Positions 7,738 through 15,362 of a stretch of 64,000 bases of DNA are shown here, in pieces. The translations under genes were made by a program, and so were the position numbers. The stretch is taken from contig JAFXMK010000011.1 in the NCBI GenBank assembly GCA_017530365.1, positions 186,001 through 250,000 of the forward strand. Direction: 5' to 3'. The stretch comes from Bacteroidales bacterium. GTDB taxonomy: Bacteria; Bacteroidota; Bacteroidia; Bacteroidales; F082. Every line of letters begins with the position of its first letter. The first letter of the stretch is position 1. The notes beneath the pieces are model-generated. The model searched no databases, was not told where the DNA came from, and was given only the letters and a program-made list of their open reading frames with translations.

Positions 7738-10132
7738 GAATGCCAACAAGCTGCAAACTGAAGTTGGAAATCAAAAATTCGATACGGTCACCGTTGACAA
7801 AATAACACATTACCTTGTCACCATCCGCAAAATGAACCTGTGACTTGTTAAGCGACTGGGTCATCGTAAAATGATGCCATTGGTCATAATACTCAAACCA
7901 ATCGTAATTGACCATCAAGGTCTTGAAGGCCTCACGGTTGCCATCAGGGTGTTCCAAGGCATAACCCAAGGAGATCTTCTTACCCCCATTATCCTGATGA
8001 GGAATGTAAATGTCAAAGTTGCAATAAACGACGACCGACTCCAGACTATCATATACTGGTTCCATGAACAAATTGAACGGATACTCCGTGTTCAACTTGA
8101 AGACATTGGATTCGTTCAACGTATCGAACGGGGTCGCTTGGGTGTGCAGGAGGACATAGTTGACCGATTGCGTGCTGTCAACCGACAACAACAGACGTTG
8201 CTTGTTTTCATCAAGCATTATCAAGGCGTCGTTGTTCATCACATAATCGTCCATGGCCTTGTAGTCGCTCATCAACTTGACAATTTGCTCCTCCTCCACG
8301 GGCGTTATGGTCAGACGATCGTTTTCATAACCAAATTTGTAGATTTTCCCCTCATCGTAGAAATAGTCCTTATAGATCATGTTGTCCATCTTGCGCGAGT
8401 TCTTCAGCTGCGGCGTGAAAGTGTTGGCACGGAAGGACGGCGACACGTCAAGACCGGTATTGATCCAACTGACGATGTTGGGAGATTTTACACCATAGTT
8501 TTCCTTCAACATGGCCAGAAATGAAGGTGTGATGTCGCGATGCGCCACCATAGCCGGAAAACGATGCGGTTCCTTGAGCATGGGCGACCAGATGATTAGC
8601 GGCACATGGTATTTGTCAAGCTCTTCCGACTGGGCATTGAAGCAATGGTCGCCAGTGATGACAAAGATGGTGTTCTCGTATTCCGGCATGTTTCGGTAAT
8701 CCGAGAAAAACTTCCGCAAGCAATCGTCGTAATACAAGTAAGAAGCATACATCTCGTACTGCGAAGGCTGTATGTCGTCCAACCTATGATAGTGTTTCAG
8801 TTTGTCAATATATGTTTGGGTATATCGTTCTTTGTCTGGATACTCAAAAGGATCGTGTGTGGTCAAGGTCAGGTAGATATCAAGATAAGGTGAGAGGTGA
8901 GAGGTGAGAGGTGTGAGGTTTCTTTTTTCCTTTAAGGATTCAGAAAACAGGTATTCGTCATAGAGACCCCAAGTGTTTTGCATCTCTGCCGGGTAAGCGC
9001 TATGGTCGGGCAGATAGCCTTCCACGCCCAAGTCATTCAAGAAGTAGCACATGTCGTCGAAACAAGTCCAGCCGCCATAGAAAAACGACGGATAGTAGCC
9101 GCTTTCTTTCAAGAGGCTGACCAGAGAGTAGAAACGCGGACAGTTGGACGACTGCATGAAGCCGCGTTTGCCAAAAGGCAGGCTTCCAAACAAGGAAGGG
9201 AGTACCGCGATGGTGCGTTGTGACGACGACATGCAGTTGAGCCAGCACAGGCTCTGATCGGCCAAGGAGTCCAAGAAAGGTGTAGCGGAAGGATACTTGC
9301 AGTTGTAGCCGCTGAATTCGCGACTCAAGCCCTCTGTGATGACAAACACCAGATTGGGCTTCTTGTCAGGATTCAGGTTGAAATACGACGACAAAACATC
9401 GGGCGATTGGTCCACATGGGCGAAAGGATAGCGGTAATCCACAAAATTGTCCTCAGGAAACATGGACTGGAATTCCAGGATGCGTCCCCGCTGTGCTTCC
9501 AAGTCTTTCGGGTTGAAACGGTTAAACAAAGCTTCTTTATCGAACAGGCTGCGCCAGAAGAATTCCTGTTTGTTGCATACCACGCCGTTAGCAGGTATCT
9601 TCCAGAAAAACAATGCGGCAACCGCCAAAGCCAACCACAAAAACAAGCCCCATCGCCCCACCTTAACTTCTCTTCTTGAAACAATCAAAAACAAGATTGG
9701 AATCCCCAGCAGACACACATAGCTCCACCACACAAATGAACCCGTTGATTGGGAGATATAGATCAACTCCTTGACAGAGTAGTCGAAGAAAAGCTTGTCG
9801 AGCGGGATGTAAGCCGAGATGAAATACATGATCATCGCGTTGGAGATCAGCAGCATCAGGGCGCCGATAATACGAAAGATCCATCGGGCGGCCTTTGACG
9901 ACCAACGATGAAGCAACAAATACAAAGGACAAAGCACCAATGCAAACTTGCTGAAAACCAAAATGTCGTAGCCATAGCCCAACAAACACTGGCAGAAGTG
10001 TTTCCCAACTTCTTGATGGTAATAGCCCAAAACAATGGCTTCGAACAACCTAACGGCCAAACCGAACACCAGCATCCAGAAAAGGAAACTCAGAAATCCT
10101 TTTATACCGTTTGATATTTTCTCTTTATTCAT
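7730..10132 (-). CDS. LTA synthase-like sulfatase-superfamily membrane protein (second paralog)
   Basis: 800 residues. Architecture as in the downstream paralog: membrane segments to about residue 190, PNLVFVITEGLS near 260, SSSQRTIAVLPSLFG near 302, LTTHDPF near 420, TGDHCFNA near 494. It has an extra C-terminal region of about 180 residues (from about 620), predicted beta-rich, that the paralog lacks. A heptamer array near residue 409 encodes LTPLTSHLSP directly before LDIYLTLTTHDPF; the paralog reads DEQRPHADIFLTLTTHEPF there without it, so the array looks inserted into a surface loop. First gene of a two-gene operon with its own divergent promoter. Confidence 0.85.
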   Translation of the reverse strand: MNKEKISNGIKGFLSFLFWMLVFGLAVRLFEAIVLGYYHQEVGKHFCQCLLGYGYDILVFSKFALVLCPLYLLLHRWSSKAARWIFRIIGALMLLISNAMIMYFISAYIPLDKLFFDYSVKELIYISQSTGSFVWWSYVCLLGIPILFLIVSRREVKVGRWGLFLWLALAVAALFFWKIPANGVVCNKQEFFWRSLFDKEALFNRFNPKDLEAQRGRILEFQSMFPEDNFVDYRYPFAHVDQSPDVLSSYFNLNPDKKPNLVFVITEGLSREFSGYNCKYPSATPFLDSLADQSLCWLNCMSSSQRTIAVLPSLFGSLPFGKRGFMQSSNCPRFYSLVSLLKESGYYPSFFYGGWTCFDDMCYFLNDLGVEGYLPDHSAYPAEMQNTWGLYDEYLFSESLKEKRNLTPLTSHLSPYLDIYLTLTTHDPFEYPDKERYTQTYIDKLKHYHRLDDIQPSQYEMYASYLYYDDCLRKFFSDYRNMPEYENTIFVITGDHCFNAQSEELDKYHVPLIIWSPMLKEPHRFPAMVAHRDITPSFLAMLKENYGVKSPNIVSWINTGLDVSPSFRANTFTPQLKNSRKMDNMIYKDYFYDEGKIYKFGYENDRLTITPVEEEQIVKLMSDYKAMDDYVMNNDALIMLDENKQRLLLSVDSTQSVNYVLLHTQATPFDTLNESNVFKLNTEYPFNLFMEPVYDSLESVVVYCNFDIYIPHQDNGGKKISLGYALEHPDGNREAFKTLMVNYDWFEYYDQWHHFTMTQSLNKSQVHFADGDKVMCYFVNGDRIEFLISNFSLQLVGIHE
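8884..8922. repeat. Heptamer array inside the LtaS-like gene
   Basis: The + strand shows GATAAGG then repeated GTGAGAG units and a GTGTGAG variant, all in 7-nt phase. It is antisense to the gene and encodes the loop TPLTSHLSP, which is absent from the neighbouring paralog. Confidence 0.82.
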
Positions 10133-10152
10133 TGCAGTTTATTATGAACGAC

Positions 10153-10160
10153 AAAAATAC
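10153..10160 (-). promoter_or_regulatory. -7 promoter element, LtaS-like operon
   Basis: Minus-strand TATTTTTG, 20 nt upstream of the ATG at 10132; back to back with the GDPD promoter. Confidence 0.65.
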
Positions 10161-10162
10161 AT

Positions 10163-10170
10163 AAATTTGC
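10163..10170 (+). promoter_or_regulatory. -7 promoter element, GDPD-like gene
   Basis: TAAATTTG, 21 nt upstream of the ATG at 10192. It supports that start over longer in-frame extensions that would overlap the LtaS-like gene. Confidence 0.65.
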
Positions 10171-10191
10171 AATTCCCAAAGAAACGAACCA

Positions 10192-10925
10192 TGAGAAAAG
10201 CATGTGTCATTTTAAGTATCGCACTGGTGATGTGTGTTTTCCATTGCTGTCATTCAAATAACAACGGGGATCAACTCCTTTTCCCGACAGAAAAGCAATG
10301 GGCTCACCGTGTTGACGACATTCCTATGGCGATTGAAAGGGAAAAATATTTTGAAGGCATCGAAGTGGATCTCGTTTATTCGCCACAAAGCAACAAATTA
10401 TTTGTGTGCCACAACGAAGAAGACACAACGAAACGTCTGGCTTTTGACAGATGGATGGAGGCGATGGCGCACCCCGAAAAACATTATTACTGGCTGGATG
10501 TCAAAAACTTGAACTATTTTACCGCCGACAGCATCTCCGTACTGATAAGACGCACACTTGAGCCCTATGGCCTCCTCAACAAGGCTTTCATCGAAAGCTT
10601 CGACACCGACGGCATCGTCAAGGCAAAAGATCACGGGTTGCATACATCGCTTTGGGTTGACAACTTTCACTGGTCCCACCTCGACACCCTCACCTGGTAC
10701 AACAAAGTGAAAGGCCAGATCGAAAAAGTGCAACCCGACTGCATCAGCTGTGAATACAGAATGTTCGGCGCTTTGACGACATTCTTTCCTGAACAGAACA
10801 TTTTGCTGTGGCATACTCCAGCCGAACTGACCCCGGAAAACGCTGAGCTAACGTATCAATTCACTCAGCATCCTTCTGTGAAAGTGGTGCTTGTGGATTA
10901 TGAGAAGCCTTCCCGATCTTATTGA
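10192..10925 (+). CDS. GDPD-like phosphodiesterase, probable lipoprotein
   Basis: 244 residues. The signal peptide ends at a cysteine pair (CVFHCCHS), so it is probably a lipoprotein. The GDPD/PLC-like phosphodiesterase pattern is visible: AHRVDD near residue 37 (the usual HRG has V for G), FEGIEVDLVY (E-x-D metal ligands), LFVCHNEED (second histidine), then YYWLDVK. This is closer to the divergent GDPD-like families than to classical GlpQ. It lies divergent from two LtaS-like transferases; turnover of glycerophosphodiester groups made by them is plausible but not shown. Confidence 0.72.
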
Positions 10926-11643
10926 GCTGCGCCACCAAAAACTCATAAAAAGGCTTCGCTGCCAATGCCACAGCCCATACTATCAACAAATAAACAAGGC
11001 CTGTGCACAGCGAAAAGCAGCATGGAAATCCCGCCGAAATAGGCTAAAGGACGGCTAAGCCAGCGCTTTTTGAACGGCAACGACTTTATTCACTGATAGG
11101 CAAACACCGCCATGACACACAATGAAAGGAAAGTGAATGGATAGAAACCCGGCGCAAACAATGAATCTTTTTGTTTTTGGAGAAGGCCAGCATGATGCCA
11201 AAACAGAACTCGGGCAAATGCCCCGGAGCGTTTTGCATAAGGATTTCCCCTTCATAAAGATGGATGTATTCCCGAAACAGAAAAATCAAGCCATTTGATT
11301 TCCTTCCTCTCCCAGAAACCTATTATTTTCCCTTCCATTACAATCTTTCCAAAGCAATAGAAGACCACACCCGTCAACAGCAGAGGATAGAGCTTCTTAA
11401 GGCGGTCAAGCACGAACGCGCCCCACGACTTGGGTTGGTTCATCATCGAAACGGCAAGGCCGAAACCGCTGACAAGAAGGAAAAGCTGCCAACCGTAGAA
11501 GGAGAACAGTTCATTTCGTTTTCCCCCGGCGAAGGCACAAGCCAATGGAAATAGTTATGTAAGACTATGCTCAGGATGGCAAAGCCTTTAATGATATTGG
11601 TATCACGCTTGGTATAACTATTCAATGACAACTTCATAGACAC
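10900..11643 (-). pseudogene. Acyltransferase-3 (OatA-like) remnant
   Basis: Three minus-strand reading frames together spell an acyltransferase-3 membrane protein. They give an N-terminus with RDTNIIKGFAILSIVLHN (from the ATG at 11637), then GWQLFLLVSGFGLAVSM and DRLKKLYPLLLTG in another frame, then APGHLPEFCFGIMLAF in a third. A tail with FYPFTFLCVMAVFAYQ, an in-frame stop, and YFGGISMLLFAVHRP follows. At least three frameshifts and one stop break it. At about 245 codons it is shorter than the usual 330-380, so a deletion is likely as well. The start overlaps the GH16 gene by about 20 nt, as the last gene of that operon. Sequencing error cannot be excluded, though several independent lesions favour decay. 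Confidence 0.75.
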
Positions 11644-13492
11644 GGCCTTCTATATCGGTTTTGTTATACGGGATTAACCCTTGTTCCCAGACGATGGGCG
11701 GCCACCATTCGGAATAGTGGTACTCCTGTGTGACAATGCATTTCATCTGGTTGTTGGGGATGTTGGTATGCTGGCTGTCCATGTAGCCCATCACCTCCAT
11801 ATGGTCGGGATCGGGACCAAGACGCCAGATAATCTCGGTAGGACGCCATTCGATTTCGTAATAGTACCACGGCTCCTTGAAGTCGCTGTTCGGCATGGGC
11901 GTACGGGTGGTCAGCGCCTTGTAGTTGGGATACCATCGCATGGTCTCAAATCGGCGCTTTTTGTCGTAATCAATGGTATCAAGTCCTCCTTTGAACATCG
12001 GGGGGTCAGTGGAAGCCAAGTCCCAGTTGGTGCAGCAGTACATCACGTCGTTGTTCAAAGTAGCGTCTTCTTCGCAGTTTTCCCTGTCGCCCCGGAACCA
12101 TTGGTAGTAACCCCAGGGCCAGTGCTTCGAGGCTTTAACGATTTCAATATCGATTTCAGAATAAGGATGGTACGGGGTTCGTTGCGGGTTTTCCGAGTCG
12201 TCCCACTTGGGGATGTAGCCACCATCTTTATAGCAAGGCCGGCGATTGTTCCATGATCCTCCGTCGGCATAGATGAGCCAGAAAGCGTATGTCAAGCCGT
12301 TCCAGATGTTCTCATCGTTGAGCATGACTGGGAACTTGATCTTGCCCCTGAACTTGCCGTATGTGAAGCCCAGTTTTGAGATGATGCCCGTGGATTCCTT
12401 TCGAAGATTGCCTTCGGTGCTGGCTGGGTTGATCAAGGTGATGTACTCGCCGTCGGGACTGACCTTCACGGTGGCGCCAGGCGTCTCGCTGACTACGGGA
12501 TAATCCATCATCAGCTCCGTTGAGTCGAAACGGGTCTTGTTGGCTTCGTATTCCTCGCGGGTGTAAGGGTCGTCGCCCACTACGTCTTTGATAACCGGTA
12601 TGTTGCGTAGTGTATATTGGCGGCTCACGTGGCTGAAAAACTGCTCGAACATGGGCGCCTTGAGCACCGCACGGGTCTTCAACATCCTGCCAGACTTACA
12701 AACTTTGATATGTTTGGAAGGATGTGTCTCAAACCAGCCGAAAGGATTCACCAACTTGCCGTTTTCATCCGAACGCCCGATAAATTGAATATAGTCAGGA
12801 ATCTCAGACAAGCCTTCTTCATCGCAAAGCACCAGCATGAAACTGTATTTTCCCGCTCGGGGACTGCGTTTCCAGCGGTGGTTGACAGCGTCCTTCAAAT
12901 CAATCTCCGCCATCCAGGCAGCATCGATCAGCATCTGGTCTTCAATACTGATGCGGTTGTTTATCGCCTTTCCAACAATGGAATTATACCATTGTTTGTC
13001 GTTGCTGATATTCTGAATCGCCGTGTTGATACGGGTTTTCCCGCTGGGATCTTCTGTTGCTGCCGTGCCATAATAGATTCTTTCGTCCCTCGGATTGCCT
13101 ACAATGCGAAGCGCATCCCTGACGATTCTCCGTTCAACAGGTTTAAAGCCGATATTTACATCTTCCCAACTGCCATAAAAGTTCTCCGAAGCCAACGCAC
13201 TGGTGTCGGGAAACTTATATGATTCATTCTGATAGTAAATCTTGTAATACAGACCTTTTTTCAAGGTAATAAAACGAAATTCGAAGACTCCCGACCCAGA
13301 TTTGGTCTGTTTGGCAGAAGGAAGACAAACACCGTTGTCAGCCGCGTTTTCCAGATCCATATCCAAACTGACGGTGTGGCCAAAACCAAAATTGGTCATA
13401 GGGCGGAAATGACGGTTTAAAGCCTGATGGATGCAAAACAAGGCGACAACCATGATCAGCAACAACCCGTATGAAAGCAAACGTCTTCTCAT
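11618..13492 (-). CDS. Glycoside hydrolase family 16-like protein
   Basis: 624 residues. A single hydrophobic segment (residues 5-25) anchors or exports the protein. Residues about 30-340 form an N-terminal region I do not recognise. The C-terminal part has the GH16 jelly-roll: YGKFRGKIKFP, then the catalytic ExDxE motif as SEIDIEI near residue 446, then YYEIEWRPTEIIWRLG near 540. GH16 enzymes cut beta-1,3/1,4-glucans, agar or related polymers; the substrate is not readable here. The start overlaps the CotH gene stop by 4 nt (ATGA), so translation is coupled. Confidence 0.82.
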   Translation of the reverse strand: MRRRLLSYGLLLIMVVALFCIHQALNRHFRPMTNFGFGHTVSLDMDLENAADNGVCLPSAKQTKSGSGVFEFRFITLKKGLYYKIYYQNESYKFPDTSALASENFYGSWEDVNIGFKPVERRIVRDALRIVGNPRDERIYYGTAATEDPSGKTRINTAIQNISNDKQWYNSIVGKAINNRISIEDQMLIDAAWMAEIDLKDAVNHRWKRSPRAGKYSFMLVLCDEEGLSEIPDYIQFIGRSDENGKLVNPFGWFETHPSKHIKVCKSGRMLKTRAVLKAPMFEQFFSHVSRQYTLRNIPVIKDVVGDDPYTREEYEANKTRFDSTELMMDYPVVSETPGATVKVSPDGEYITLINPASTEGNLRKESTGIISKLGFTYGKFRGKIKFPVMLNDENIWNGLTYAFWLIYADGGSWNNRRPCYKDGGYIPKWDDSENPQRTPYHPYSEIDIEIVKASKHWPWGYYQWFRGDRENCEEDATLNNDVMYCCTNWDLASTDPPMFKGGLDTIDYDKKRRFETMRWYPNYKALTTRTPMPNSDFKEPWYYYEIEWRPTEIIWRLGPDPDHMEVMGYMDSQHTNIPNNQMKCIVTQEYHYSEWWPPIVWEQGLIPYNKTDIEGRVYEVVIE

Positions 13493-15330
13493 TGTTTGAT
13501 TATTTTGGTGACATATTGATCCAGCTTTAACACGTAAACACCTGAAGGTAATGGAAGATCAAGTGTGATCATGTTTTTGTTGATATTCAACATGACCGTT
13601 TTGTGATAGACCTCCTGTCCTAGCATATTGAAAACACGCAATTCAGATAGTTTAGCCTTATCCGCCACATATTCCAAATACAAATGGTCGTTGAAAGGGT
13701 TAGGGTAGCAACTACAAACCCTTGTGATGTCCATGACATCGAAGGTGTTCATAAAACGATTCAACTTTCCAAGAATTGTATCGTTCAACGACTGAAGCAG
13801 ACCATCAACATGATTTACATCCATTTCCCATTTTTCGAAACTGGATGGAAAGCCAAAACGACTCGATTGAGAAGGCACTTCTGGCTCTACAAGGGCGCAA
13901 ACGGCATGGAAGCATGGCGCTATCCGATCATATCGCAAGTGGTCAGACAACAGTTGATGAAACCGATTTTTGAATCGATCCCTAAACTCATGGTTGTCCA
14001 ATAGTTTCCTAAAAAACAGCGTGGCTTGAAATGACGACGGATTGTTTCCATGAGCCTCTGGATTGGTATCCATCGCATTGGAGAAGATATCCCAGTTGCG
14101 GAAAAAACAGCCGTCACCGTCAAAGAAGATCCATCGCCACTGACCATTACCATGCTGCCAACAGCGAACATTGTTCTTGGGCCAGTCCACATTGGTGGAA
14201 TAGAGTTCAAAAATCTGATAATCGATGAAGTTGTCCACATCGATTCTTTCGCTTAAGAACCGATAGTTTTCTAGTAATGACAGATCGGCATCCAACACCC
14301 ACTGGAAGAGTTCGTTCCATTGGGAATCATCACCTTGATCCAAGAAGATCCACTGCTTGATAATGTTGAAGTCTTCTGGGGCAAACCCGAAATGGTCTTC
14401 CAAATAATGTTGATCAGGTGATTCCTCCAAGGCATAAATTCCCCAATATTCTCCATTCAAGAAAAGTACGGCTTGTCTAGAGGCCAGGCTTTCCAAGTTA
14501 AGATCGCGTGCCACTTGCTGTGCCAGATGGTCTTGTACGCCCGTTGTCATCCAATTACTGCATCGGAACGGTTTCAGACTTAAATGTTTATAGCTGTCAA
14601 TGGGAGCATTTTCAGGAAAGAAGAGGTGTTTGAACCGTTTTTTGCCATATTCTTCTCTGGCAAAAACCTTAAAACCCTTTTGTTGAAAACGCCTTGAGGC
14701 TCCACCGTGTGTACGCAATCCAGCCACCTGATTAATGCCACTGTTATCGGTCTCATAAAACTCAATGTTGCAAACCCTTTCCCATTCTGGTCCTTTGCAG
14801 AAATAATTCCCAGTCCAATCGAGCAAGTTGGGGCTTTGATAACACCCTGGGACCATGATTCCATGATAATAGTTGAAGAGGCCTGTGGAATCAGAACATA
14901 GTGAGATCACAGGCAATCCGTGGGTATCACAGTTCAGTGAATGGATGAAATAACTGTTAGTTGCCACCTCGCTGATACAGTTTTCGTCCTCATCGAACAC
15001 GGCAGCACGTATCACGATGCAGTGTTGGATACTATCGGGATAAAACATCTGCCCTTCAGGAGCCACCTGAATGGTATAAATATCGGAGGTGGAATAAAGA
15101 CTTTCGTCCAACAGCAACGGTCCAGTGTAAAGTCTAGACTGTGCTGTTGGACGATTGCCATTAGTGGTGAAACGGATGTGATGTTGCTGATAGAAAGGGA
15201 AGATTTCGAGAACGGGCGAAGTCTCGTAAAAGCCTCCTGACACCGAGAAACAAGCCTTCTCGGCGGGTTGACTTATACCGAAAAACGGCATAAGAAGGAG
15301 GGCTGTTATCAGCAATAATCTATCTTTCAA
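13489..15330 (-). CDS. CotH kinase-family protein with T9SS sorting domain
   Basis: 613 residues from a TTG start (15328-15330) lying within a heptamer array; the next ATG (codon 14) would cut the signal peptide. Order: signal peptide; a chitobiase C-terminal-like domain (FTTNGNRPTAQSRLYTGP); CotH kinase domain from about residue 190 (LRTHGGASRRFQQKGFK, FLNGEYWGIYALEE, IFFDGDG); and a C-terminal T9SS sorting domain (CYPNPFNDHLYLEY, VFNMLGQEVY, SGVYVLKLD). It should be exported to the cell surface. CotH kinases are protein kinases in spore coats, but bacterial surface versions have unknown targets. Confidence 0.87.
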   Translation of the reverse strand: MKDRLLLITALLLMPFFGISQPAEKACFSVSGGFYETSPVLEIFPFYQQHHIRFTTNGNRPTAQSRLYTGPLLLDESLYSTSDIYTIQVAPEGQMFYPDSIQHCIVIRAAVFDEDENCISEVATNSYFIHSLNCDTHGLPVISLCSDSTGLFNYYHGIMVPGCYQSPNLLDWTGNYFCKGPEWERVCNIEFYETDNSGINQVAGLRTHGGASRRFQQKGFKVFAREEYGKKRFKHLFFPENAPIDSYKHLSLKPFRCSNWMTTGVQDHLAQQVARDLNLESLASRQAVLFLNGEYWGIYALEESPDQHYLEDHFGFAPEDFNIIKQWIFLDQGDDSQWNELFQWVLDADLSLLENYRFLSERIDVDNFIDYQIFELYSTNVDWPKNNVRCWQHGNGQWRWIFFDGDGCFFRNWDIFSNAMDTNPEAHGNNPSSFQATLFFRKLLDNHEFRDRFKNRFHQLLSDHLRYDRIAPCFHAVCALVEPEVPSQSSRFGFPSSFEKWEMDVNHVDGLLQSLNDTILGKLNRFMNTFDVMDITRVCSCYPNPFNDHLYLEYVADKAKLSELRVFNMLGQEVYHKTVMLNINKNMITLDLPLPSGVYVLKLDQYVTKIIKQ

Positions 15331-15362
15331 TTTCCGTTTCCCACTTTCAGAGTTCAGTTCTC
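15324..15362. repeat. Heptamer array at the S46-CotH gene junction
   Basis: On the minus strand, directly after the S46 stop codon, come AGAACTG, AACTCTG, AAAGTGG, GAAACGG and AAATTGA in exact 7-nt steps. The last unit contains the TTG start of the CotH gene. Confidence 0.68.

Noticed and set aside
5719-10132. Assembly duplication of the two LtaS-like genes
   Set aside because: The proteins differ throughout, in length and in the C-terminal region, so this is an old paralog pair.
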